NCBI RefSeq assembly: GCF_022201045.2
Contig: NC_068562.1
Coordinates: 2,852,001-2,916,000, forward strand
Direction: 5' to 3'
Source of the DNA: Citrus sinensis
Lineage: Eukaryota > Streptophyta > Magnoliopsida > Sapindales > Rutaceae
DNA: 64,000 bases
Notes under the pieces: generated by a model
The model's database searches: none
What the model was told of the DNA's origin: nothing
What the model saw: only the letters and a program-made list of their open reading frames with translations
Position numbers and translations under genes: made by a program
Part shown: positions 11,884 to 26,280 of the stretch, piece by piece
Numbering within the stretch: position 1 is the first letter of the stretch
Layout of the letters: the number at the start of each line of letters is the position of its first letter

Positions 11884-12631
11884 TCACTACCTCTCTTGGT
11901 TTTATCTTCCTGGGATTTTGTATTTAAATTGAAAATTATTGAATGATTCCAATGAATTGTTCATTTGCTTGTTTAATTATGTCACTTGATTTTAGTTATT
12001 TTCTTTTCTTTTTTGATATTTTTATTTTTTACTTATGTGATGTGAGAAATGAAGCTGCGGTAATTATTTAAAGTTAAAAGAACGATCATAAAGGTTTTTA
12101 TTTAAAAGTGATTTTTTGAGAAAGTAAAACTTAATCTCCATTTTATAGCATAAAAATATATAATAATGAAAATTATTCATTCAGACCGGAGGGGTACCCA
12201 ATTACTACTATGCATATGCATATAAAAAACAAAAAATTATAATATTATATACACTATAAACTCATTTATTTATATTTGTTTTAATTATTTATATTTTCAA
12301 ACACATTTAAGATTCACATCAGTTTGCCTAAGGTACAAATGCCAACACATAAAAATCAATCAACGAAATTATTAATGGGTAGCAGATATTAGGCAGGCAG
12401 CTTGTGGCCCTCTTTAGTTTACGGACAAGGTTGAAGCCGAGAAATTAAAGCCTCATCGGGAGAGTTACCAAGACAAAAAGTTAAAAAAAGGGGGGAATAG
12501 GCGGGCAAATCTTATCCTGTTTATTTATCTGCGACTGCAATCAGCAACCTTAGTCAGAAGTAATGATAAATGACCAACTGAAGTCATAAATTGAGAATAG
12601 AATTAGAGGTTGTTTTTGTGCGAGTGTGTCC
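11884..12631. other. Intergenic between plastid gene and HCF164
   Basis: AT-rich 748 bp holding the 3' UTR of the plastid gene and the promoter and 5' UTR of HCF164. No other feature seen. Confidence 0.55.
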
Positions 12632-13818
12632 ATGGCTCGCGTGTGTTCCAACCCAGTTAGTTTCCATAGGTTGCGACCACCTTTTAACACAACCGTGCCG
12701 CAACCTTCACTGCTCATTAAGGCCTCAATTCATTATCGGCTCAAGGCTCGCAGGTTCCCCACAATCATAGCTTGCCAGACGACCCCTAATCCAGCTGAAT
12801 CCGAAACGGTGTGTTTTTCATTTTCCTTTTAGCTTAACAAGATTTATTACTAGCAAATCATTTAGTTCTTGGCTGGCTGCAGGAGAAAGCAGTCGTTAAC
12901 GTTGAGAGTAATTCCGTCAGTGATAGTGATGTCAGCAGTACCCAGAAGAGCGCGGATGCCGGGTTTATTGAATTTCCAAACAAAGAAATCAATAGAGGAA
13001 TAGCGGTGGCTTCTACTCTTGCTGCTTTGGGACTCTTCTTATTTACAAGACTTGATTTTGGTGTTTCTTTGAAGGACCTCTCTGCTGCTGCCTTACCCTA
13101 TGAACAGGTTTGTTTGTTCTATTCCTTTAATTCACTTTTCAATATTAATTTTGCTCTCATCCACTTCAATACTTTTTGCTGCGATTCCTTTTACCGCATA
13201 TATAATTCTTGACTTTCGCTGTTGTTGGCTTATTTTTGTTGTTGTCCGTGTTTTGGTTGTCTGGTTTTCTAGGCCCTTACAAATGGGAAGCCCACTGTTC
13301 TAGAGTTCTATGCAGATTGGTGTGAAGTATGTAGAGAATTAGCTCCAGATGTATACAGAGTGGAACAGCAATACAAGTAATCATCTCCGCTAGCTTTAAT
13401 CTGTTATTCCGTATTCACATATTTAGCAATTCTAATGATTGTGAATGTTCAAGGTTCTTTCAGTTAATTCTTCACCTAGTTAGTTATAGGCCTGTGGATG
13501 ATTTCCTTAATCAGAACTGCTGTCTTTTGGTGTAGGGACCGTGTGAATTTTGTTATGCTGAATGTTGACAACACGAAATGGGAGCAAGAACTTGATGAGT
13601 TTGGTGTTGAGGGTATTCCACATTTTGCGTTTCTGGACAGAGAGGGGAATGAGGAGGGTAATGTTGTAGGTAGACTTCCAAGGCAGTACCTGCTTGAGAA
13701 TGTGGATGCCCTTGCCCGTGGAAAAGCATCAATTCCTCATGCTCGCATTGTGGGGCAGTATTCAAGTGCTGAAAACAGGAAGGTCCATCAAGTTGTTGAT
13801 CCCAGAAGTCATGGGTAG
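12632..13818 (+). CDS. HCF164: Thylakoid thioredoxin-like protein HCF164
   Basis: Four exons: 12632-12808, 12883-13107, 13273-13376 and 13536-13818; 262 aa. Residues 1 to about 55 are a basic, Ser-rich transit peptide. A single membrane span lies near residues 92-115 ([20 protein letters not shown]). The thioredoxin fold has the active site WCEVC (Cys151, Cys154) and the cis-Pro loop GIPHF. The C-terminal half ([37 protein letters not shown]) matches HCF164 almost word for word. Known for HCF164: it is anchored in the thylakoid membrane with the redox domain in the lumen. It passes reducing power from stromal thioredoxin and is required to assemble cytochrome b6f (CCDA/HCF164 pathway of haem attachment). 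The last intron splits a Lys codon (AA|G) with GT-AG borders. The gene looks complete. Confidence 0.96.
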
Positions 13819-15862
13819 AGGTGACCTTCCTTTTGAAAAGTGACCGATCAATTTTGTCACTGGAAATAAGCACACAAGCTTATTTTATTCGAACTCATTG
13901 ATAGGATCATCACATCCCAAGTTTCTAGCAAATTTGTACTGTAATGAGTAATGTCATCTGGCAGTCACTGATAGGGAAGACCTTCGAAGAGAAGCAGGTT
14001 CATACCACTTGACTTGATTGATTAAGGCATTTGTACCTGGGAGTCTTCACTCCCAATTTGAAAAATCTTAGAACAGGCATAACATGCAAGCTCGTCCCAT
14101 TCAAATATTTCTGTAACTTCAACCATTCAGTCATGACCTGTTTTCTGAAGCTACAGCTAAATATTTTGTTTTTGAAGCTATTCAAGTTGTTATTATTTAT
14201 TTTTTTTGGTTTCACACTGTGAACAGAATCTTGTAGTCTTACCCTTAGGTTATGCATTTGTCTTAGCATCTGGATCTGAGAAAGTGAGATGAGATAACAA
14301 ACTCAGGCTCACTGCAAAGCAAGCAGTTTAGTAGCCACAAAGTCAACATTTAATTTGTTTTGCCCATTGATCATATTAAAGAGTTCAAAGCTTATTTATT
14401 GATCCTTTAAAATAACAAGAATCCAGCTAGAATATTGGTTCATAGTATTCAGCATTAATCTTGATTATCAATCATTGACTTTCAGGTTGAATGTTCTATA
14501 ACTGAAATGTGATTGTCTGTCATTGTGTTTTACCAGAAGGCATTGTATCTCCACTTCTACAAGTTCACTTTACAGGTTGGATTTATTCCACAATTGTTGA
14601 ATTTTGTCCAGGAATAATTCATGTTACTGTAATGTACACATATTTCTGAACTTCGCAACTTCCCTTGATGTCAGTCCAAGTGGAATTTTCATCTTCACTT
14701 CTTTCTTCTCTTGGAATGAGATGCTTGCAAATTCCATGGAAGTGGTAGTAATTGCTTATGGACTATCAAATATAACTGTTTCATTGGATCATATCCATCA
14801 CGTAGTCATGTGTGTTAAAAATGCTTTCATTGAAAATGAAGGCTTGGCCAGAAAGAGAAGTGGGGAGAGCGGTTATTCATTCGTCTTTCTGATTGTTTAA
14901 ACGGAGTTGCACTAGTGAATTGCAACGTCCCCTCCTATTCTTCTTTATACCATCTGAAGTTACTTTGAATTTCCAATCTTTTGAGTCATTTTTATCAGAA
15001 CTAATTCCAAATTTCAGCACTGAAGCAAAACTATTTTAGACATTAACTGCTGTTTTGCTGATGTTTATGTTAAGTAAAATTCTGCTTTTGGATATTACAC
15101 TCTTTGCCATGCAAATAAAATATCACTTGGGAAATCAGAATGTTATACAAAGCTGGCATCCTCACCGACGCATCACACAAACATTCTAGGCATGAACATG
15201 AAGTCTAATATATATTTTTTTTTAACGGCTCAGATGACGCTCTTCTGGATTGTCTTTTCACTAAATTGCCAATGAAAACTTGGTCATATTAAATAGAAAC
15301 GAAAAAGGCAAGCTTGTAAGTTATCATAGTTATTCCTGCTAACAAAATTTATATAAAATAGTGCTAATCATTCGAGTCTTGGTCATCGTTATTCAATAGC
15401 TAATAAGCGATACGATAGGAATGCTTGAAGCAATTTTCAGGTTCAAGAGCTAATGGTTCAAAAATCTGCTCTGCTCTGCTCAGGAATTGTACTTCCATGA
15501 GTCATAACCTTCATTCCAAGTTTGCCACGTGCATAGAATCGAATAACATCACAGCATCTTGTATTATGGTATAGGCTCTAACGACCCTTCACAACACAAG
15601 AACTAGAGATCATCTGAAAATTTTCCGTTCACAAATATACACGTATAATCATTGTAGTGATGGTTTCCACATTATCCACTTGCAAGATTCTGACTATACT
15701 ACTGTAAAGAAGAGGAGGTGATAAATCAAGCATACATGAAGATATCTATAAACTATGAGAGATGTACAAGCAGCGAGGGTGCATTGGTAGGAATACCAAA
15801 AAAATTTGAACGGCATTCACAAAATTTTCAGGAAGCCAAGCACCCCGAGAACATCTTTGAAG
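13819..15862. other. Intergenic between convergent HCF164 and WAKL gene
   Basis: About 2 kb between two 3' ends. It should hold both 3' UTRs. The short frames (for example near 14604-14900) have no recognisable domain. I see no transposon ends and no RNA gene. Confidence 0.55.
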
Positions 15863-18800
15863 TCATTGCACTACATTACCCAACAAGCTGTTTGTGGAAG
15901 GTGAGCTCTGTTCGCTTAACCAAGGATCCTGTACAGAAACAGGGGAGCTATCCTTCACCTCATCCAATGTAGTCAGACAATCACCAGATTTAGGGGGAAC
16001 AACCAACCTCTGACTCTTAACCCCTGCCTTCTTAACTGTCAAGCCACTCAGTGATCTCTGACTTCCGCATTCCGATAATGAACAACAAGACACTGGGGGT
16101 GAGCCCATATAAATATTTGAAGCCCATGAACTGACCCTGATGTGTTCTAGCTCTTCTGCCACTTCCATCATAGAAGGCCTCATGTCCCTATGAAATGCAA
16201 GGCATCTAAATGCTAGCTCAGCAACATTGTGAATGGATGAGAGTGTCCACGCATCCCTATGTGGCTCAAGGTATGGATCTATTATCTCATCCACACAACC
16301 TCTTCCAATCCTATCAATAGCAAGTGCAGCCAAATTCACCTCACTGTGAGGGCGAGAAAAATCAACCACTTTCAGTGCAGTTATGATCTCAATAAGAACT
16401 ACCCCAAAACTGTAAACATCACTTTTGTCAGAAAGATGGAAATACTGATGGTATTGAGGATCAAGGTAGCCTGGAGTTCCTTGTGGAGCAGTTGAGATGT
16501 GAGATGACTCAGTCATGCCAAGTCTGGAAAGCCCAAAATCCGCTACCTTTGACCTATAGTTGTAATCCAATAGTATATTGCTGGATTTGATGTCTCGGTG
16601 GTAAATTGGTGGATTCATAGCTGAGTGAAGATAGGCAATTGCTTGAGCAGTCTCAGTGGCTATGGTAATCCGTATTGTCCAAGGAAGTCCACTTCCTCTC
16701 TCTCTTTGCAGATGCTGACACAGAGTACCATTGGGCATAAATTCATAAACAAGTATAGGCTCACCTTCCTCGATGCAGCAACCTAGGAGTCGAAGTAGAT
16801 TTGGGTGGCTCACAGAGGAGAGAAGCTTAATCTCATTCATAACTTGGTCAATACTGTCAGTGTCTCGATATCTAAACCTTTTTATGGCAACCCAATCATC
16901 ATTGTGGAGCTTCCCTGCATAAACTGTACCATAGGCACCAGTTCCCAGCCTATGTTTTTCAGAGAAAAAACTGGTGGCTTTTTCAATTTCTTTGTAAGGG
17001 TAAAAGGGTACACTAGAGTTGCCAGCTGCTTGACACAGAAGGCGCTTTGCGCTCAGCTGGTTTCTCAAAGAAGTGGACCGCTTTCGGAAGCAGTAACATA
17101 GAAGAGCCACAACAGCCACTATGGAAGCTCCAGCAATAAGCCCTAAAAATGACAAATTTTATACATGTTCTATTACATTTCTTCATTAGAAAATAAAATG
17201 TCAAAATTACTACAGTATTTGTTTTCAGAACAAATTCTTTATCATGATTCCAAAAGTTAAGAAAAGAGAAATCAATATTTAGTCAAGTGTTATTGTGACT
17301 AAACCGAATTATAGTCATCACACTAACATAAGGAATTGGCCCACAAGCAATTACTTGGGATGGTAGTGTTAAAGTTTAGAATAAGAATATGTCAAATCAC
17401 AAGAATCCAAAGGAATCGTTCAGAAACTAGTCTTCGATTCAGTTTATCAGGTCATATCAGTAAGAATTTTATATACAAGGATCACTAAAACAATATATCC
17501 TCTAACAAAATCAAAACCTTTTATTACCTTCAAAAGTTCATTAATTTTCAAGGATTTGAATTTAAATATAAAAAAGAAAATAAGTTTAGTGAGAAACAAG
17601 AGAAGCACAAGAATTTTTAAGCAAGTACATAACTGACTAGTTGAGGAACACAGCAAAAAGTGACAATCGAGGATGAAACCGAAACTTTTATAATAAGATG
17701 ATCCTGCAGTTCCTTATATGACACTTTTAAGGAATTTAAGTTGATTCAAGGTAAGAATTGCATGTTAAAACAACAATTATCGAAACATGAGACTCAGTGA
17801 CTGTGATTCATTGAATTAAAGATAAAATTTACCTCCAACAAGAGCACCAATTCTAGTCCCCCCACATTTGCCAGATAAATACTTTGAAGCACTGCAGTCA
17901 GAAGCTGTGACAAGGAAAAAGGGGGTAAGCAAGGATATCACTTGAAAATAACAAGGCAATAAAGTTTCGGTTGTATTTAAGTTCCATAAACTAACAAATA
18001 GCTTCATCAGATCAAGCAATATCCATACACTATTTACTTGTATTAGTGAGGTTCACATGGATTTTCCTCGTTCAAAAAAACATTTTGGAGAGGTTCCATA
18101 TTGCTAGCTTGGAAATATGGCTTTTACTTTTGTATGCGTCTGCTCAATCTTTTGATTTATAACATTCAGCAACTCCATGAAACAGAAGCTAAGGAACAAA
18201 TTTTTGTAATCAGACTCAAGAGGCATTAAGGCACAGATGTCCGGCTAAAATCAGCTAAAATTCTTGCCAATGTCTCAAATATTACCAATTATATGCAAAG
18301 CAATTTGTTGATATTCACTGACTGATGGGGGAAGGGAATCTTTAGTTTAGGCGTCCACTGAAATAGTCCTAATCATTTGACTTTTTGTTGCTTAGAAGTT
18401 CAAAATTATGTGGTTCAAACATGTGCTTAGACTAATACTACCGATTCCAAAAGGTGAGTTAGAATAACTGTAGAAGGTTTGACTTCCAACTTCACCAAGA
18501 TTATCTCCTAAGCAAAGCTTGCCAATTATAAATACATACTGCAGGCCTATATTCCCGGCCGACATAATATAACCCCGCTCATCATGGTTAGAAATCATTG
18601 TATCGTTCATATCAACAAAGTTCCCATGAACTGTGACAAATTGCCCCATCCCATCACATCTTTATCTGAAATCATAATTTCCCATTTCCCTATCGGCTCA
18701 ATTCTAGACACGTGGGACCTAGTTACTCATACCCCGTTGATTACTTATGTACTTACATCGAATCATGCATACTTTTCTAAACTCTAGATAACGTACCCAA

Positions 18801-19970
18801 ATCAAATAACTCATATCCTGACTCACTCCGGCGACCCAAAATAATAATAATAATAATAATAATCCCCTTGATTAGGAAGGAACCACTATGAATAATTCCA
18901 CAATTCCACGCTCCCACTTCCAATTTTCCAAACGAAAATAACGATAATTACAGTAATGACACTAATATTTATAATATGAACTAACAAAAAGAAATCCAGT
19001 CAAATTTCAACCTCAAGAGGTAGGGGGAGGAGGGCACTTTCGTCATAATAAGGTGTCACTCAGTTATTGGTCAGGATATAACACCGCACGAAGCCAACCG
19101 TGGGCTTTCCCGGTTTGACCAATTTCACCGGCCACCTCACCAAAGACCAGACACTTAGAATATAGAATTAAAGCAGACAAATTAAGCAAATAAATAATTA
19201 AAAGGATTTAATAAGAAACGGCGAGTTAACTCACTTCTCCGGCATCCATCACCGGCTACGAAACCATCACCTTCAAAACCTTCCTGACACCGGCAACGGT
19301 GCCCAGAAATTCCGTTGGCGAGCGTGACATTAGGAGTACAATCGGCATTTTTAGAGCAATTGCAGGAGCCATTAAGCCCCCAACCCAGCTCCAATAGCTG
19401 AAACTCGAGCGACCCGGCCGAGTTTCCGCCTGAGTTAAAAGCCAACGATGAAAACAGATAGTTGCACCCAGTCCGACTCAAGTCATTAAAGCTCATGAAA
19501 CTCGCACTCTTATTTTCGTTGTATGGCCAAGAGAAACACGTTATATTATCGCTACCAACACCACACGTCTTTAGATTGAAGCGTTGCTCGACCAAACTCG
19601 TCGGTATAACGCAGCCGTTTTGATGAGTCGTACAGTTCTGAAGAAGCAGGCTGTTCTGCCGCGTCATCCCGTAGTTGGGACCGAACAGCGGATGGAGTGA
19701 CGTAATCTGCCGGTGGCATTTTGTGGGAAGGTTGACGAAGATGCTGTCCGCCGTCACGTTTTGGACCTCAAACTCTCCGATTTTCACGGTTGCGTTCGCA
19801 CAGGTTAAACGGATCGCGCAACCCGGTGAGAATCCGAACGGGTACGGCACGCGTTTAGTTGATTTCCCGTTCCTACAGGTGCGGTCGCACAAGTCGGCGG
19901 CGTTAGCAAGATAGAGTATACAGATGGAGATGAGAAGAGATAAACTTAGTTGAGGAATCATGATCTCCAC
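15863..19970 (-). CDS. WAKL14: Wall-associated receptor kinase-like protein, WAKL14 type
   Basis: Three exons: 19235-19970, 17833-17904 and 15863-17142; 695 aa. A signal peptide covers residues 1-24 (cut after LYLANA). The Cys-rich extracellular part (VPYPFGFSPGCAIRLTC) is the GUB_WAK galacturonan-binding type. It is followed by a C-terminal WAK module ending in an EGF-like Cys cluster (GHRCRCQEGFEGDGF). The membrane span lies near 262-287 (GALVGGLIAGASIVAVVALL). The kinase is complete: glycine loop GTGAYGTVYAG, Lys357 in WVAIK, HRDIKSSN with Asp453, DFG with Asp471, and GTPGYLDPQY. HRD is preceded by Tyr, and the Arg marks an RD kinase. The tail SEQSSPSTNSLLGN is characteristic of WAKL14 (At2g23450). 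Inferred role: plasma-membrane sensing of pectin or wall state. The tiny 72-bp exon 2 sits between introns of about 690 and 1330 bp. The N-terminal ATG was chosen because it starts the signal peptide. Confidence 0.94.
18841..18863. repeat. (AAT)n microsatellite in WAKL intron 1
   Basis: Perfect ATA/AAT trinucleotide run of about 8 units inside the first intron of the WAKL gene. Confidence 0.9.
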
Positions 19971-22900
19971 TCATCAATTATGGGCCCTAGCTTTTCTGCG
20001 AATAAAACAAGAGATTGGTTAACAGAACGAAAAGAAAATAAACAAATAAATAAATAAATAAAACTTGATGACGATGAAAGCTTGATCGAAAGAGCATGAG
20101 AGTGGTTGGTGTCCTTACAGCGCAGTTTGACTAGAAGGAAAATTAGTGGAGAAAATAAAGGAGAATTTCTGAAAGCCGTTGGGAGGTCATCTACATCAGT
20201 AAATGCTCAAAGAAGAGGCGGAGGTTGAGACTTGAGGGGCAGGGACATTTATGGTAAATTAAAGCTCTTCATTTCATTTTTCCCTTTGCCAAGGCCCAAG
20301 GAGATGAAATTTTGGTGCGGTCAAATACTTACTACTTCTTCTTCAGAATGTTTCAATGGCCCGCCGTAAATGCTCTGCAATTTCAAATGAAATACTGAAG
20401 TTTGGCTAAACGGAAATAAAAGAGAAAAAAAAATTAATAAATACGGTTGAAATTCTGAGAGAGAGCGCCTCAGCTTCCTCTCTTTCGTGTTAAGTGCAAG
20501 TTGGCTACTTGTAATTACAGAAATATCCTCTTCTCTTTTTTTTTTTTTTCTCTTTAATCTTTTATGTGATACTCTTTATCTCATTATTGAAAATGAGATA
20601 AAAATAAAAATACTCTTCAACTCAACTAAGAAATTATTAAAAAAATTATATCATATATTTGATCACTAAAATAAAGTTACATAAGTAATAAAATAAATAA
20701 ATACATATTTTTTTAGAAATTAAATGTTGATGGAATTCTTTTAAAAAATAAATGTGATTATGGTATAATACCAAAATTAAAGTATCTTTTTCATAAAGTA
20801 ATATACCATAAATGTTTTCCTTAAAAGTAACTGTTGTATAATTTTATTTTGAAGGGATATATATATGTAGAATTGCTGGAAGTATTTATGTGGTCCGTCA
20901 ACATGCAAATTATAATTGGTCTTGACTATATAACAAAAGTTTTTTGTATGTGGACTTGCTTTAATCCAACCAACCTTATGCTTATTTGGTGATAATCAAT
21001 CATATAGTAAATGATTTGACGAAGGTGGGAATGTGGACCGCCATCATTGTGGACAATTGTTGGACCCACCACATTCTATTTGCTTTGCATGTTAAGAGTG
21101 ATTTCAGATATTTTATGCACCATTTTAGTTTTAATTGAAGTTAGCTGAGACAATGCCTAAAATGTTGTCACAAAGTTGAAAGTCAACCATGACAGGTAGG
21201 GCTCTAGAGTCTCTAGATCATAAAATTTATGTAGGTTTGGTCATGTAATAAGCCCGGTACCATTGATTGATTGATTGAGGAGGAAAGCCGAAAGTGGGGT
21301 TGTGGATTTAAAACATCAAATCATGCTTCTCTCCCTTTTTTAGGCATGAATTCAACTATGTATACCCCGTATTTTTCGGTTACCTTATTTGGTTGAATTA
21401 GATTTCAATTCTCATTACTCTTTATCTTAAGTAGTTATGTTAAAAAAGTAAATAAATGAATAAAAGATTGTCAGAATTATATTACAATAAACACCCACTA
21501 ACTGTAATTCAACAAAAAAAAAATTTATGAGTGATGATAAAATTATAAATTCTTGAATAAAAATTATTTAAAAAGTTTTGTTTAAAAATCCATCTATTAT
21601 TCATTATAAAAAAAATAGATATATAAAGTATAAATTTTAATGTGAAAGAAGATTATTATTTTTTTTTATCAAATGATTATATATTTTTATCAAATTTTAA
21701 TGTTTAAGAAATACTCATAAGGGCAGTATTGGCATATGGAATAAAATAGGAGTGCTACTAGCCTGCCGTGCCGTCTCTTTCGACTGGTCGACCGGGAATC
21801 GGGCGAGTAAAGGACATTCTGACAGAAGAAAAGGTAAAGAAACTAACTACTGTGGTTGGTTTTACGATGTTACCCTTTCTTATCCGCAAAAATTGTTGAC
21901 CGGAACTTGAGCAGTCCTGGTTTGTGCCGTTGACTTCACTAACTCCGTTAATTGTGCTCGGAGTTAGATAAAATCATAGAAAGGGTTCAGCTAGCTTGGA
22001 TTAGTTCTAAAGTAGAACAGTCTCTTAAATCATTTGATATATATATATTGTTACAATTATTTTAAATTCAACTATAAATATTTAATAGTTGTGAAAGCTG
22101 CTCTACATTAGAGCTGCTCCAATGTAACAACTGCCTCATAATAAGATGAAAAAAATCAATCAGACAATCGATGAGAGGCGGGTAAATTTCTTTTTTTTTT
22201 TTTCAAATCGTTGCAGCTAGCAATAGTGCTGTTATACCTCTACTGTATACAAGAGTGGTACCGTACTATTTCAACTTCAAGCAAGAAAATGATCAAACTA
22301 TCTCATCTTTTGTGATATTTTCTTATTTTGAACTCTCCCAATTTAGTATTTTGGCAAATACCATATTTGCAATGAGCGAGTTTTGTTGCTTCTTAAACTG
22401 AAAATATCAAACCTTTTGAAACGGGGATTATAAAAAAAAAAAAAAAAAAAGAACACAAAGGAAATTAAAAATATTAATGCAAGACAGTTGCAGCTGTAAC
22501 TATACTATATATGTGTAATTGGGTGGAACCGGTACAACGACTTGCTAACAATATTATATGGTCATTTATGCTTTGCTTGTTTCGGCTCCTCATCACCAGA
22601 TAATGCTAATTAATTAAGTAATTTTAATGGATTATAAGTACATTAAGCTGCTAGTTATTTTTAAAAATTTCTCATTTCCATGCATGAAAAGTTCATTAAT
22701 TATGTATGAGCAAGGAAGCTACTCGAAACGTTTTCTTTTTCCGAGTATTTTTCGCAATTCAGAATAAAACACTTTCTTTTCTCAAGCGAAGTTGACTTAA
22801 ATAAGTAATATGTATAGAATAAACAGAGCCCTCTGGTTGTGTACCCATGAGCTGAGTCTAAAAGCTGAAGCCCGCCTGAAATCACAAGTGGTGTAGTTAC

Positions 22901-23212
22901 GAATCAACTTAAAATTGAATGGTAAAACCGTACGAACATTTTTGCTTTAGCTTTTGCTTTAATTAATTAAAACGACACACAAATTAAAGCAGCATTTTCC
23001 GACCATAGACCACCAATTAAGTGGGGCACCACACGGCACACCGAAATGCCGGAAAGTGACAGCTAGCTTTCCTCCAAGTCTGAGGTTTTTATTTTTTTAT
23101 TTTTTTTTTTAAATGGTGTCGTGTTGAGTGTCGTCCATGGAAAACTTGCACGACGGGCGTCACCAATATGCTTAGAAAGGGTAAAAGAATTGAGAGAATA
23201 TATGACTTTGGG

Positions 23213-23239
23213 TTTTTTTTTTTTTTTTTTTTTTTTTTT
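23213..23239. repeat. Poly-T run, 27 bases
   Basis: Uninterrupted T homopolymer. It could be the poly-A tail of an old minus-strand retroposon, but the sequence beside it shows no recognisable retroposon body. Confidence 0.8.
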
Positions 23240-24075
23240 CAATTTGATTTGCTACGGTACATTTGTATGTGCGTATGTAGGACTTTGAAGGTGTGTATAT
23301 GGAAATAACCTAACCGCATCTGCATGACTAACAAGGAAGTTTACCTATATCCTAAATCTTTAACACCTTCCTAGTTGATCCCATTGGTCGGTCCAAGTCA
23401 GGGCCGAACAAGCCGATCTTGGTTGGAGGGACTAAAGAATTTTTTCAAACCTATAAAATAGATATTTTTTTAATATAAAATATTAATTATTAAACTATTT
23501 TTTTTTTACATGGGCCATGACACATGCCAGTTCCTTAATAGATGAGTCATTGCTTTTTGTTTAATAAGGGTCAAAATTGAGTTTTGTGTTTAACTGACCA
23601 ATTTTTTTTCAATTTTTATTTACTGATATAACCCATTTTTTTCACTAAAATTTGAAGACCAGGAAGGATGAGGAAGGAACAAAATTAAAAGAAAAAAAAA
23701 AGATTCTTATCCGCAAACAAGGATGTGAAATTGAGACTTTCTCTTTTGTTTTTCTAATATATTTTTAAAAAATTAAAATTAAAAAAAAAAAAGATTCATG
23801 AGACTTCTTTTTCTGCTTAAACACGGAATAAAAGTCACCAGTCGCCGGGGTCTACGGTACGTCATTTTTTATGCTTAAACTCTTCGAGTCTACGAGTCTT
23901 ATCCTCTAATCCTAGACGTGCGCTTGCAAATTGCAATGACTTGATTCTTGTACCATTTTCACATTAATTCAAAGAAGAGGACAGTTCTGTTTGTATTCTC
24001 ACTCTTTTTTTTTTTTTAATTTCTTTTTGACTGAGTAAACAAACCAGTTTATAAAAAGGATCTATTTTATATCAT

Positions 24076-24076
<1 letters not shown>

Positions 24077-24107
<31 letters not shown>

Positions 24108-24108
24108 C
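24077..24108. repeat. Compound (AT)n(AG)n microsatellite
   Basis: About nine AT units followed directly by about six AG units. Confidence 0.9.
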
Positions 24109-25449
24109 AAGTAACGAAATTATCTAAATTAATCTTGCTTAACAGTTGAGAATCTTTCGACATACTAATCGACCCTGATGCCAAATCCTTGATTCTTGTC
24201 AAGCATATAGAAATTAATTATATTACAAAAATCTTCTTATGACACATAATTAATTAATTTTTAAAAATTGAGCAAATGGAACACTAACAATGATATACTT
24301 CGCTTCAATTAAATAGAAAGGGAAACAAACAACGACCTAAAAATAGAGTGCACAAAAACAAGAAATTACGAGACAAATGACACGCAACAAATTAAAAGGG
24401 CATGACTTGTCTAAGTCTTCTGCAACAGCTATTTGTTTGCTGTCTCTACCTCTAGTATTGGGATAAAGATCATCTCCTAATTTGAGCTTTCATAAATTTT
24501 TTAAGATCTTGTGTCATGTGTCTTTAAATGATAATGTATAGGTAGGATTTAACTTTTTCATTTTCTTTATTTATTAACTACGAATCATTTACATGTATTT
24601 TTACTCATGATCAGATCATAAGAGAATCATAATCCCTAGTACTGACCCTTCGCATCCTAATTTTAACGTAATCCTTGCAATTCTATCAAAGCAGACTTTG
24701 CATATTAATCTTCTTTTACTACATTTATTTAATATTTTGCAAAATATATAATACATTCATTTTTATGTACATATGTGAATAGCTTTGTATTGGCATCTTG
24801 TGTGTATAATGATGAAACGAAAACATTTAAAATTGATTGATAAGAGAAACAAAGGTTTTTGAATAATTAAGTTTATTGAATAAGTATGAATTAACAAAAC
24901 TAAGGTTTTGGGCCCTTTATATAATAACTTTAAATATTATAAATTTATAAAAATAGACAAATTTTAAATATTATGTTATAATAAAATTCTCTTAATCAAA
25001 ATAAGAAAAGTAAAACAAGTGGTGTTCAAATCCGATATCTAAAAATAAAAAATATAACCTAAAATAATTAAGAAAATATCTTAAAACTGAAAAATGACTA
25101 GAAAAAAAGTAAAATTTCTAATTTGAACATGGTGCAAAATGGCAAAAGCAGTATTCTCATCATAATTTTCAAACCCTCAAAATAGACACATGTGGCTCAG
25201 ATTATGACCTCCGAAAGATACCATATTTGCCCCATGCAACCAGGGCATCCTTATTTAATTTATTAGTGTGAGGCTGTAATTAAAATATAAAAGAACACGT
25301 ACTTTAATATATTAAAAATTATATATTTTTTTTCAATTTGTGTATTGAAATTTATATTTTTTATCTGTTAATAATTTAAATTTTGTATTTTTTATTTTTT
25401 ACTAGTATCTTTAATTTACTAAAATGAAGACGCACTTGCTAAAGAATGA

Positions 25450-25472
25450 TTATATATATATATATATATATA
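25450..25472. repeat. (AT)n microsatellite
   Basis: Perfect TA dinucleotide run of about 11 units in intergenic sequence. Confidence 0.9.
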
Positions 25473-25879
25473 GTCAAATGAAATCAGCAGTAACTAGAAG
25501 TCATAAATAAGACAAATAGACTCCCTTACTGAACGTCTGAATCATTTGAAAACTGCAAATAGCTTAACTGACCCGCTACTCATGAGAGTTTCATGCGAAA
25601 TTTCCAAGAGAAGCATCATCCATTTTGGCAATAATTCTTTGACCAAACTTAATTACAACAAGGTAGCTGGTCAAGCCTCTTGCGATCCCTCTACGCCAAA
25701 ATGTACATGTTTGATTGTACAATTGTTTCTTTCTCTTGCGAAGACTAATATATATATATACACATACATATACATTTTATAATTTTAACTATGCACCTCA
25801 ATCCCCTATTCCAAATGAACTATATCCTCTTGTACTTGGAATTTTTAATGAATCTATAGCTTCCACGATAATACACTAA

Positions 25880-26280
25880 CTAATTGGGCTATCGATCTTG
25901 TGATGAACAATTTGAGATCACTAGAACTTCTGAAAATGGCTCGATGTTTCACGTACAATCCGAAGTTTCGTAATGACGTTGGTTGGACTAGAAATAAACA
26001 CCCCATTAATTCTTCCAAACATGAGTTTATCTTAACTAAAGTATGAGCAATTGCATTATGATCTCCCTAAATTTCAACCGTATTGTTAACTCTGCATCTT
26101 TTTTATTTATTTATTTTTTCTGAATATCCACAATAGTCCAAAAGATTTCAGTTCTACCCCTCTTCTTATATAACACAAAATCAACTACATATTGCAATCG
26201 GTTTGAGGGAGCAACTCTGCATCGTTTGCAATCTAAATGCCAGATTAACAGCTGCTACTTCTGCCCGAGCTACATGATGT
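25880..26280 (-). pseudogene. Decayed LINE fragment, RNase H-like region
   Basis: Read on the minus strand in broken frames, this region gives ARAEVAAVNLAFRLQTM and, after several stops and frame changes, DHNAIAHTLVKI. These resemble the RNase H domain of plant retroelements: an A-x-AEx-A helix, and the C-terminal N-x-x-AH-x-L block. No intact frame remains. The identification rests on two short blocks in the right order, so it is tentative. It could equally come from another RNase H-bearing retroelement. Confidence 0.4.

Noticed and set aside
14604..14900. 98-codon open frame between HCF164 and the WAKL gene
   Set aside because: No domain, an odd composition, and it lies where 3' UTR and spacer are expected. 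Probably a chance frame.
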